Origin: Clostridiales bacterium
Lineage (GTDB): Bacteria; Bacillota; Clostridia; Lachnospirales; Lachnospiraceae
Direction of reading: 5' to 3'
NCBI GenBank assembly: GCA_015655565.1
Contig: JAATEU010000124.1
Span: forward strand, 1-5,665
DNA length: 5,665 bases
Shown here: piece by piece, positions 1-5,665 of the stretch
Layout: each line of letters opens with the position of its first letter
Numbering within the stretch: the stretch's first letter is position 1
Notes under the pieces: generated by a model
Database searches by the model: none
Seen by the model: the letters and a program-made list of their open reading frames with translations, nothing else
What the model was told of the DNA's origin: nothing
Made by a program: the position numbers and the translations under genes

Positions 1-492
1 CAGCAGATTCGGGAATTCTCCAGTATGCCGATTATCATGCTGACGGCCAAAGGCGATGATATGGATAAAATTCTTGGTTTGGAATACGGGGCTGACGATT
101 ATATTACCAAGCCTTTTAATATCCTGGAAGTAAAAGCACGTATTAAAGCCATTATGCGAAGAAGTGCCAAAAAATCTGCTGAGAACCAGGCTAAGGTTAT
201 AAAATTTGAAGATTTAAAGATTGACTGCGAAAGCAGGCGCGTTTATGTTAATAATAAGGAAGTTAATTTAACGGCAAAGGAATTTGATTTACTGGAGTTA
301 TTAATATTCAATCCCAACAAGGTATATAGTCGTGAAAATTTACTCAATATTGTATGGGGATATGATTATCCAGGTGATGTAAGAACCGTAGATGTCCACA
401 TTCGCAGATTACGTGAGAAGATTGAAGAGAATCCCAGTGAGCCTAAATATATACATACAAAATGGGGTGTTGGCTATTTTTTTCAAAATTAG
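1..492 (+). CDS. OmpR/PhoB-family response regulator, C-terminal part (5' end outside window)
   Basis: This is a DNA-binding response regulator that would be phosphorylated by the kinase encoded next. The reading frame is open from base 1, so the 163 residues seen are the C-terminal part of a protein usually about 225-235 aa long. The first ~65-70 residues, with the acidic pocket and the phospho-accepting Asp, lie upstream. Visible receiver features are the conserved Thr of the MLTAK strand (codon 43-45), the GADDYITKPF segment with the conserved Lys (codon 109-111), and the last receiver helix ending in IMRR. A linker of about 15 residues follows. The winged-helix output domain runs from about codon 199, with NLTAKEFDLLELL, the recognition helix region DVRTVDVHIRRLREKI and the C-terminal wing KWGVGYFF. 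The internal ATG at 25 lies inside the receiver and is not a real start. The regulon cannot be read from the sequence. PhoP-, ResD- or MtrA-like subfamilies are all possible. Confidence 0.95.
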   Translation, partial: QQIREFSSMPIIMLTAKGDDMDKILGLEYGADDYITKPFNILEVKARIKAIMRRSAKKSAENQAKVIKFEDLKIDCESRRVYVNNKEVNLTAKEFDLLELLIFNPNKVYSRENLLNIVWGYDYPGDVRTVDVHIRRLREKIEENPSEPKYIHTKWGVGYFFQN

Positions 493-508
493 ATACAGAT
501 TATGGTTT

Positions 509-1909
509 ATGAAAAGTATGAGGGTGCATTCATTATTTGCACTCTTCTTAATTGGTATTCTTCCCATTTTATTTTTTACCTGGGAGATTGTTAATACCTA
601 TAATACGACGGCTTTTGAACAGAGGCAAAGTGCTTTATTAAGCCAAGGCAGTTCCCTGGCGAATCTTTTACTTTCCTCCGGTTATTTTACCGACTCTTCC
701 TCAGAAGAAGCCAATACGGAGTTGTATCGGGTTACAGGTATCTATGAAGGCAGGATTTTAGTTATTGACAGTAATTTAAATATTCTAAAAGATACTTATG
801 GAATTGAGGACGGCAATATTATCATTTCGGAAGATGTTATTAAATGTCTCCGGGGCACCAGCAGTATTTATCAGAATAAGCAGGATAATTATATTGAAAT
901 GACGGTTCCAATCACCCATAACACCACGAAGGAAATTATGGGTGTACTTTTAATGAATTTTTCGACTAAGAATATACATACGATTACAACGATGCTGTAT
1001 CAAAAGGCTTCGGTTTTGTTCCTTACCACGGCTATCCTGATATTTGTATATGCTTTTTTTTATTCCGGTGTATTTACGAAACCATTTATTAGCCTAAAGA
1101 AAGCGATCGGCCACTTAACGGAAGGGTATATGGATGAAGAGGTTACGGTGGGTGGATTCTATGAAGTAAAACAGATATCAAATTCTCTGAATCAGATGCT
1201 TTTGCGGATTAAAAACCTGGAAAGTTCCAGGCAGGAATTTGTATCCAATGTATCACATGAACTTAAAACCCCCCTTACCTCCGTAAAAGTTTTAGCCGAT
1301 TCTTTGTTAATGCAGGAAAATGTACCGTCTGAATTATACCGTGAATTTTTAGTAGATATTGCGGAAGAAATAGAGCGGGAGAATAAAATCATTAATGATT
1401 TATTATCCCTGGTTAAGTTGGATAAAACAGCAAGTGATATGAATATAACCTCAATTAAAATCAATGAATTACTGGAGCTTGTATTAAAACGGCTGCGTCC
1501 CATTGCCAAGAAAAATAATATTGAATTAATATATGAAAGTTTCCGGCCGGTCATAGCTGAGGTGGATGAGGTTAAACTATCCCTTGCACTTTCTAATTTA
1601 ATTGAGAATGCAATTAAGTATAATGTTGAGGATGGTTGGGTCCGGGTATCACTGAATGCCGACCACAAATATTTTTACGTTAAGGTTTCGGATTCGGGGA
1701 TTGGCATACCCGAGGAAGCACAGGATTTTATTTTTGACCGTTTTTATCGTGTTGATAAAACACGTTCCAGGGAAAGCGGCGGTACAGGTCTTGGGCTGTC
1801 CATTACCAAAAATGCCGTTCATATGCACCGGGGCGCGATTAAAGTATACAGTAAGGAAAATGAAGGTACCACCTTTACGGTACGTGTACCGATAAATTAT
1901 ATTGCCTGA
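509..1909 (+). CDS. Membrane sensor histidine kinase (HAMP-HisKA-HATPase)
   Basis: This sensor kinase should autophosphorylate on His and pass the phosphate to the upstream regulator. From the ATG at 509 it has 466 residues: a basic N-terminus, TM1 at about 8-30, an extracytoplasmic sensor region at about 32-167 with no motif I recognise, TM2 at about 169-190, HAMP at about 191-240, and the H-box SHELKTPL with His250. The catalytic domain has the N-box NLIENAIKYN (Asn363, Asn367), the G1 box DSGIGIPEE (Asp395), an F-box and the G2 box GGTGLGLSI (424-432). All catalytic motifs are intact. The start is uncertain. The frame stays open upstream into the regulator gene, with GTG 467, TTG 470 and a distant ATG 392, and no start has a clear ribosome binding site. 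I chose ATG 509, which lies 16 bp after the regulator stop. GTG 467 or TTG 470 would add a basic stretch before TM1 and overlap the regulator. Translation is probably coupled to the preceding gene. Confidence 0.95.
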   Translation: MKSMRVHSLFALFLIGILPILFFTWEIVNTYNTTAFEQRQSALLSQGSSLANLLLSSGYFTDSSSEEANTELYRVTGIYEGRILVIDSNLNILKDTYGIEDGNIIISEDVIKCLRGTSSIYQNKQDNYIEMTVPITHNTTKEIMGVLLMNFSTKNIHTITTMLYQKASVLFLTTAILIFVYAFFYSGVFTKPFISLKKAIGHLTEGYMDEEVTVGGFYEVKQISNSLNQMLLRIKNLESSRQEFVSNVSHELKTPLTSVKVLADSLLMQENVPSELYREFLVDIAEEIERENKIINDLLSLVKLDKTASDMNITSIKINELLELVLKRLRPIAKKNNIELIYESFRPVIAEVDEVKLSLALSNLIENAIKYNVEDGWVRVSLNADHKYFYVKVSDSGIGIPEEAQDFIFDRFYRVDKTRSRESGGTGLGLSITKNAVHMHRGAIKVYSKENEGTTFTVRVPINYIA

Positions 1910-1920
1910 AGCTTACCGGA

Positions 1921-1926
1921 AAGGAG
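1921..1926 (+). promoter_or_regulatory. Ribosome binding site of the GerMN lipoprotein gene
   Basis: AAGGAG lies 6 bases before the ATG at 1933, in the 23-bp gap after the kinase stop. It fixes the start of the lipoprotein gene. No promoter is visible in this short gap, so the gene is presumably transcribed with the kinase. Confidence 0.85.
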
Positions 1927-1932
1927 ATAACT

Positions 1933-2898
1933 ATGAAAGGTTTTAATTATAAAAATATTGGGAAAAAAGTAGCTTCAATGGTACCCGTTCTTTTCATAGC
2001 CATCCTATTGGGAGCCTGCAGCCAAAATAATGGGGACGGGGAGGATAAAGAATCAGACGGGGCGGAAACTTATATTTATTATATTAATGCGGATGAGACT
2101 AAAATTATAGGGGAAGCATATGAACCGGTTGGTACAACAAAAGAAGAGCTGGTGGAGGAATATTTAGAAGCCTTAAGCAAAGAGCCTGAGGATTATTCCC
2201 TTAAGAAGGCAGGGCCGGATAATTTAGAAGCGGAGAATTTCAGCTTTAACGAGAATAATTTAAGTATTGATTTTAACTCATATTATAATGACCTGTCAGG
2301 TATCTCTGAGGTATTATGCAGGGCCAGCATAGTAAAAACCTTATGCCAGATTGAAGGAGTGGATTCTGTGGAATTTACTGTAGGCGGTCAGCCTGTCATG
2401 GGCTTAAATGATAAACCGCTCCGCTTTATGGAATCAGATGATTTTATTGATGATACCAGTGTGGAGAATGTATATGTGACAGTTTATTTTTCCAATGAAA
2501 AGGGTACGGCATTGGAAAGCACCGATTTAAAAATTACGTATGAAGGGAATGTACCCATAGAAAAGCTGATACTGGAAAGATTAATCGGCGGTCCCGAGGA
2601 GGTTAGAAATATAAAGGGCAATATGCTTAAAACCATACCGGACGGAACGGAATTGCTTAATGTATCGACAAAAGACGGTATCTGTTATGTGGATTTCAAT
2701 GAAAAATTTCTGAATAAAATGGAAGGAATTAAAGATGAGGTTGTAATTTATTCGATTGTAAATTCTTTAGTTGAGCTTTCCACCATAAACAAGGTCCAAT
2801 TTACCATTAATGGGGAAATTCAGAAAAACTACAGGGAAGGCATACCATTTGACGGCCTGTTTGAAAGAAACCTGGATTTGGTGGAGGGGAGCAAGTGA
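1933..2898 (+). CDS. Lipoprotein with two GerMN domains
   Basis: This is a 321-residue exported lipoprotein, expected to sit on the outer face of the cytoplasmic membrane. Its signal peptide has a basic N-terminus (Lys11, Lys12), a hydrophobic core at about 16-26 and a lipobox ending L-G-A-C, with Cys29 as the lipidation site. An acidic, Gly/Asn-rich linker follows (30-45). Two tandem GerMN-like units occupy about 46-165 and 178-295. Each starts with a Tyr-rich beta strand (TYIYYIN; NVYVTVYF), has a helix (EELVEEYLEAL; EKLILERLIGGP), a strand with a D-F-N motif (SIDFNSYY; CYVDFNEKF) and a final helix and strand (VDSVEFTVGGQP; INKVQFTINGEI). Two GerMN domains in a lipoprotein is the layout of Bacillus GerM, a sporulation/germination protein, and one GerMN domain occurs in actinobacterial LpqB, encoded beside the MtrAB two-component system. 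Because it directly follows a kinase gene, an LpqB-like accessory role is an attractive inference. I do not assign the symbol gerM because the context is not a sporulation locus. Confidence 0.88.
   Translation: MKGFNYKNIGKKVASMVPVLFIAILLGACSQNNGDGEDKESDGAETYIYYINADETKIIGEAYEPVGTTKEELVEEYLEALSKEPEDYSLKKAGPDNLEAENFSFNENNLSIDFNSYYNDLSGISEVLCRASIVKTLCQIEGVDSVEFTVGGQPVMGLNDKPLRFMESDDFIDDTSVENVYVTVYFSNEKGTALESTDLKITYEGNVPIEKLILERLIGGPEEVRNIKGNMLKTIPDGTELLNVSTKDGICYVDFNEKFLNKMEGIKDEVVIYSIVNSLVELSTINKVQFTINGEIQKNYREGIPFDGLFERNLDLVEGSK
2883..2889 (+). promoter_or_regulatory. Ribosome binding site of comEC inside the lipoprotein gene end
   Basis: GGAGGGG lies within the last codons of the lipoprotein gene. 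It is 8 bases before the ATG at 2898 (counted from its last G) and 5 bases before the alternative GTG at 2895. It supports translation starting at the TGATG stop/start overlap and so translational coupling of comEC to the lipoprotein gene. Confidence 0.75.
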
Positions 2899-5264
2899 TG
2901 AATAGCAAGAGACCCCTTGTTTGGATATTAGCTTCTTACCTGGCAGGTTTGGTGTTGCATTCCATATCTCCTTTCATCATAATTATAACAGGGTGCCTTG
3001 CCTTCCTTATGATTATTTTATGGATATGTATTCCTTATGAAAAAAGAAAGGTTAAACTTGTTAATTTTTGTTTTCTCTTAAGCTTACCGTTTTTATTTTT
3101 CTCAGGTTACACCCTGATGAACCATCAGCTGGCTCCTGCCGGTATGGATTCTGTTTTTGATAATGAAACAAATGGAAATGTTTCCGGACAATTGGAGATG
3201 ATTCAGGAGAAAGGTGATTATGCCGTCCTTACTTTAAAAAACAATAAAATCATGCTGAACCAATCACAAAATTATTACAGCAGGAAATTAACGATTTACA
3301 CTTCTTCAAAAGTCCAATATAAAATTGGGAACATCTTATCCGTTTCAGGCCGTATCTTAAAGTTTCAAAAAGCTTCCAATCCCGGACAATTCAATGAATA
3401 CCAATATAATAAAATGCGGAATATTGATTATAAAATGAATGCGGAATCAATTGATGTAATAAGCCATGAGTATTCCGATTTTTATCAGTTCTTATATACC
3501 TTTAAGAAAAAGTTAATAAATGTATACCAGAATATTCTTCCGATTAAGAATGCAGGTATTTTATCGGCAATGATATTGGGAGAAATGACACTTCTTGACC
3601 CTGATATAAAAGAATTATATCAACAAAGCGGTATATCCCATATACTTGCTATTTCAGGACTTAATGTATCCTTATTAGGATTATCCTTATTTCAGTTTCT
3701 GCGGCATGTTAAAATTCCGCTTTTCCCTGCGGCCATAATATCTGCATTCCTTTTATTTTCCTATGGGATTCTTACTGATTTCAGTGTTTCTACCAACCGG
3801 GCAGTGGTTATGCTGATTATTCTTATGACAGCCGGATTGATTGGCAGAACTTATGATTTATTATCGGCTGCCTCCCTGAGTGCCCTGGTTATATTAATAC
3901 AATCACCCCTGCAGTTATGGAATACCGGTTTTTTACTCTCTTTTGGTGCTATTTTAGGAATTGCACTAATTAATCCTGTCCTTTCCGAACTGATACCTAT
4001 AAAAAATCTAATCTGGGATGGTTTAAAGATAAGTATCAGTATACAAATTATGACACTGCCGGTTATTCTGTATTTCTTTTTTGAATTTCCTCCTTATTCC
4101 GTGCTTATTAATCTTATTATTTTACCGTCATCCTCCATTATTATATTGCTGGCTTTAACCGCTGGTATCCTGGGCTTTATTTACCAGCCGTTAGGTGTGT
4201 TTTTTATTGGCGGAGTCCATTATATTTTGAATTTCTATGAAGCTGTATGCCGGATTGCCTCAAAATTACCGGGAAAGGCTTTTCTAGTCGGACGTCCTGC
4301 CGCATTGGTTATTATTACATATTATTTAATTATTTTATTGTTTATCAGTATTAATTTAAGAAAAAAACGAAAATTAAGCATCATACTGCTGTCGTTTTTA
4401 GGAATTATACTTGTTACATCTAAAAATATCACTTTTAATGTGACTTTTTTAGACGTAGGGCAGGGTGATGGAATCTTTATAATGACACCTAAGGGCACAA
4501 CTTATTTTATTGACGGTGGCAGTACGGATGTAAGTAAGGTTGGCCAATACCGGTTGGAGCCATTTTTAAAAGCAAAAGGTGTGGGTGTATTGGATTATGC
4601 CATAGTAACGCATCTTGATTCCGATCATGTTTCCGGTTTAAAGGAATTAATTGAGGCAATGGATGAAGCAGGAAATATTAAAATCCGTCATTTGATTCTT
4701 CCTAATATCTCCAGGAAAGACGATGTTTATGAAGATTTAGTCTCAATGGCCGCTTCCAAAGGAATACCGGTTTTATATATTGAAAAGGGAGATGTAATAC
4801 AGGACGGAGAAGTGACATTTACCTGTATGCATCCGGCTCCTGAATTTGCATACAGTTCGAGAAATGCTTATTCCACTGTACTCAGCGTTAACTATAAGCA
4901 ATTTGATTTGCTATTAACAGGAGACCTGGAGGCGTATGGAGAAGAATTAGTACTTAAGGAATTAGAGGGTCAATTGAATCATGCCTTAAATGGGCTTTCT
5001 CCTGTAGCTGCGGATTATGATGTATTAAAAGTTGCCCATCATGGCTCAGGGTATTCCAGCGGCGAAGATTTTTTAAATCTGATAAAACCGGAATTCTCCA
5101 TAATTTCCTGTGGAAAAGACAATAGTTATGGACATCCCCATAAAGAATTGCTTTCCAGATTGGAACAAATTGGAGGCACTATTAAAATTACTTATGAGTG
5201 CGGAGCGGTTACGGTTAAAACGGATGGTGAGAAGATGGAGATATATGAATATCTAAAGGATTAA
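2898..5264 (+). CDS. comEC: ComEC/Rec2 competence protein, DNA-uptake channel
   Basis: ComEC forms the inner-membrane channel that passes single-stranded DNA into the cell during natural transformation. The 788-residue product has the full family layout. TM segments at about 7-45 and 54-71 lead into a DUF4131-like soluble part up to about 190. A polytopic competence domain at about 215-500 contains the signature LAISGLN at 251-257. A C-terminal metallo-beta-lactamase domain runs from about 513. The latter has LDVGQGDG (Asp519, Asp524), IDGGS (Asp539), THLDSDH (His572, Asp574, Asp576, His577), TGD (Asp676), AHHGSG (His714, His715) and GHP (His746), so the metal-binding set looks complete and nuclease activity is plausible. 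The usual His of the ISGLH signature is Asn256 here. ATG 2898 overlaps the preceding TGA by one base. GTG 2895 directly before it would add a single residue. No separate promoter is seen, so expression probably follows the two-component operon. Whether the organism is competent cannot be judged, since ComEC is often kept in species not known to transform. Confidence 0.95.
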   Translation: MNSKRPLVWILASYLAGLVLHSISPFIIIITGCLAFLMIILWICIPYEKRKVKLVNFCFLLSLPFLFFSGYTLMNHQLAPAGMDSVFDNETNGNVSGQLEMIQEKGDYAVLTLKNNKIMLNQSQNYYSRKLTIYTSSKVQYKIGNILSVSGRILKFQKASNPGQFNEYQYNKMRNIDYKMNAESIDVISHEYSDFYQFLYTFKKKLINVYQNILPIKNAGILSAMILGEMTLLDPDIKELYQQSGISHILAISGLNVSLLGLSLFQFLRHVKIPLFPAAIISAFLLFSYGILTDFSVSTNRAVVMLIILMTAGLIGRTYDLLSAASLSALVILIQSPLQLWNTGFLLSFGAILGIALINPVLSELIPIKNLIWDGLKISISIQIMTLPVILYFFFEFPPYSVLINLIILPSSSIIILLALTAGILGFIYQPLGVFFIGGVHYILNFYEAVCRIASKLPGKAFLVGRPAALVIITYYLIILLFISINLRKKRKLSIILLSFLGIILVTSKNITFNVTFLDVGQGDGIFIMTPKGTTYFIDGGSTDVSKVGQYRLEPFLKAKGVGVLDYAIVTHLDSDHVSGLKELIEAMDEAGNIKIRHLILPNISRKDDVYEDLVSMAASKGIPVLYIEKGDVIQDGEVTFTCMHPAPEFAYSSRNAYSTVLSVNYKQFDLLLTGDLEAYGEELVLKELEGQLNHALNGLSPVAADYDVLKVAHHGSGYSSGEDFLNLIKPEFSIISCGKDNSYGHPHKELLSRLEQIGGTIKITYECGAVTVKTDGEKMEIYEYLKD

Positions 5265-5344
5265 TTTAATATAAAAAATAGTATCGTTCATAATTGGAAG
5301 AATAAGAATACATAGGGTGCCCTTTTGGATTATTGAGGTTCATT

Positions 5345-5374
5345 TTGAGGAAATTGTGATACACAAAGTATACT
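5345..5374 (+). promoter_or_regulatory. Weak sigma-A-type promoter candidate
   Basis: TTGAGG (5345-5350) and TATACT (5369-5374) are separated by 18 bp. They match the TTGACA/TATAAT consensus at 4/6 and 5/6 positions. In AT-rich DNA such a match arises easily by chance, and a better promoter lies just downstream, so this is a secondary candidate. Confidence 0.35.
5354..5366. repeat. Operator-like palindrome TTGTG-ATA-CACAA
   Basis: This is a perfect inverted repeat with 5-base arms and a 3-base centre. It lies between the boxes of the weak promoter candidate and 15 bp before the -35 box of the strong promoter at 5382. Size and place suit a binding site for a dimeric regulator, but no second copy is seen in the window and the arms are short. 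Confidence 0.35.
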
Positions 5375-5381
5375 AATTATG

Positions 5382-5410
5382 TTGAAAATGTAATTAAATG
5401 GAATTATAAT
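5382..5410 (+). promoter_or_regulatory. Near-consensus sigma-A promoter for a downstream unit
   Basis: TTGAAA (5382-5387, 5/6 match) and TATAAT (5405-5410, 6/6 match) stand exactly 17 bp apart. Transcription should start near 5416-5420 and make a leader of about 110 bases before the small ORF at 5531. It is the best promoter in the window and points to a separate transcription unit after comEC. The evidence is sequence match only, but the hairpin and strong ribosome binding site downstream support it. Confidence 0.72.
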
Positions 5411-5420
5411 GTATATTATG

Positions 5421-5477
5421 GAAGAGTGAAAATCTCAGGCAGAGTTTAATATCTTTTTATGGTTTTCATTCTGCTCC
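5421..5477 (+). promoter_or_regulatory. Long imperfect hairpin in the predicted 5' leader
   Basis: GAGTGAAAATC (5424-5434) pairs with GGTTTTCATTC (5461-5471) over 11 consecutive positions, two of them G-T wobbles, around a 26-base loop. An outer A-T pair and GGA/TCC pairs (5420-5422 with 5475-5477) can extend it past a small bulge. It begins almost at the predicted transcription start. An alternative pairing of GCAGA (5439-5443) with TCTGC (5470-5474), extended by CAG/CTG, uses overlapping bases, so two folds may compete. I recognise no known riboswitch class. The stem is AT-rich and its stability was not computed. Confidence 0.5.
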
Positions 5478-5515
5478 TGCACACATCAATAGTGGTTTGT
5501 GCCGTTAATTATAAA

Positions 5516-5522
5516 AGGAGGG
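5516..5522 (+). promoter_or_regulatory. Strong ribosome binding site before the small ORF
   Basis: AGGAGGG is followed by 8 bases and then GTG at 5531. It is the closest match to the anti-Shine-Dalgarno sequence in the window. It is the main reason to believe that the short ORF behind it is translated. Confidence 0.7.
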
Positions 5523-5530
5523 AAGTAAGT

Positions 5531-5635
5531 GTGAAATCAAAATGGCTGAAAAGGGTAAATTTAACAAACCATAATAAAAATTATGATTATTTACCAATAT
5601 TTGCACATCATCAATCATATGTAATCTTCAAATAG
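5531..5635 (+). CDS. Small 34-residue ORF, possible leader peptide
   Basis: The ORF starts with GTG behind AGGAGGG with ideal spacing and ends with TAG at 5633-5635. The peptide is basic at its N-terminus (MKSKWLKR), Asn/Tyr-rich in the middle and ends LPIFAHHQSYVIFK. It has no membrane segment or signal peptide, and I cannot match it securely to a protein family. Its place supports a regulatory leader peptide over a free-standing protein: it lies behind a strong promoter and a structured leader, with complementary segments on both sides and new hairpins beginning right after its stop. Leader peptides of this size precede many ribosome-protection, ABC-F and rRNA methylase resistance genes and amino-acid genes. 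Which class would apply here cannot be decided without the downstream gene. A chance ORF is the alternative. Confidence 0.5.
   Translation: MKSKWLKRVNLTNHNKNYDYLPIFAHHQSYVIFK
5570..5585 (+). repeat. Perfect inverted repeat inside the small ORF
   Basis: CATAAT, four A residues and ATTATG form a perfect 6-bp stem with a 4-base loop in the middle of the small ORF. All but one pair on each arm are A-T, so it would be weak in RNA. It may take part in leader folding or simply reflect AT-rich sequence. Confidence 0.3.
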
Positions 5636-5637
5636 AG

Positions 5638-5665
5638 GCAGATTCTTTTATGGGTCTGCAAGCCC
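5638..5665 (+). promoter_or_regulatory. Overlapping hairpin elements after the small ORF, cut by the window end
   Basis: GCAGA (5638-5642) pairs with TCTGC (5655-5659) around a 12-base loop. In the alternative fold GGG (5652-5654) pairs with CCC (5663-5665), and that stem would grow if the sequence continues with bases complementary to TTTTAT. The two stems share bases and cannot form together, as in terminator/antiterminator pairs. The window stops inside the second stem, so a U-run and a terminator call cannot be checked. Confidence 0.35.

Larger units (their letters stand above)
5265..5381. other. AT-rich spacer after comEC without a gene or clear terminator
   Basis: I find no ORF with a ribosome binding site on either strand in this stretch. 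The only terminator-like string, AGGGTGCCCT followed by TTTT at 5314-5326, can form just three pairs around a four-base loop and is too weak to call. The distal part carries a possible weak promoter and a short palindrome (separate entries). How the comEC operon ends is therefore unclear: read-through into the next unit is possible. Confidence 0.6.

Noticed and set aside
392..508. Kinase start at ATG 392, giving a 505-residue protein
   Set aside because: The extra residues are an out-of-frame reading of the regulator's winged-helix end and would overlap it by about 100 bases. No ribosome binding site is seen.
1192..1668. 158-codon ORF on the minus strand
   Set aside because: It lies wholly opposite the H-box and ATPase region of the kinase, is Ser/Thr-rich shadow sequence without a ribosome binding site, and resembles no family.
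1656..1895. 79-codon ORF on the plus strand
   Set aside because: It is an alternative frame inside the kinase ATPase domain, whose motifs are all read in the other frame. It has no independent support.
5314..5326. Terminator after comEC (AGGGTGCCCT then TTTT)
   Set aside because: Only three pairs can form around a four-base loop and the T-run is four bases, too weak for an intrinsic terminator call.
5411..5530. Known riboswitch or T-box leader
   Set aside because: I looked for T-box, c-di-GMP, preQ1, fluoride and THF core motifs by eye and found none. The short leader also lacks the expected multi-stem junctions.
5542..5574. 10-codon ORF starting at ATG 5542 (MAEKGKFNKP)
   Set aside because: The ribosome binding site is 19 bases away, while GTG 5531 in another frame is ideally spaced. 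The ORF is very short.
5650..5665. Start of a new gene at ATG 5650
   Set aside because: Only five codons are visible, the upstream AGAGG is weak and far (11 bases), and the bases are better explained as part of a hairpin.

Overview
The window looks like chromosomal DNA of a low-GC Gram-positive bacterium. A spore-forming or formerly spore-forming Clostridia member, most likely Lachnospiraceae-like, fits best. The basis is the AT-rich codon use, strong AAGGAG-type ribosome binding sites, a GerMN-domain lipoprotein of the spore-germination/sporulation type, and the protein flavour of the two-component system and ComEC. The taxonomic call is an inference from these features, not from a marker gene.

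Positions 1-5264 hold four genes on the + strand, tightly packed and probably one operon. They are the C-terminal part of an OmpR/PhoB-family response regulator (its start lies outside the window), a membrane sensor histidine kinase, a lipoprotein with two GerMN domains, and a full-length ComEC/Rec2 DNA-uptake channel. Spacing is 16 bp (regulator to kinase, possibly an overlap), 23 bp (kinase to lipoprotein) and a 1-base TGATG overlap (lipoprotein to comEC). The regulator-kinase-GerMN lipoprotein order resembles actinobacterial mtrA-mtrB-lpqB. This suggests, without proving, that the lipoprotein tunes the kinase from the outer face of the membrane.

Positions 5265-5665 contain no sizeable gene but are not empty. 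There is a near-consensus sigma-A promoter at 5382-5410 (TTGAAA, 17 bp, TATAAT), preceded by a weaker promoter candidate and a short perfect palindrome. Downstream come a long imperfect hairpin in the predicted 5' leader, a very strong ribosome binding site, a 34-codon ORF starting with GTG, and the beginning of further hairpins cut by the window edge. The arrangement of promoter, structured leader, small peptide and competing hairpins looks like an attenuation-type leader for a gene just beyond the window. It is the most interesting part of the sequence.
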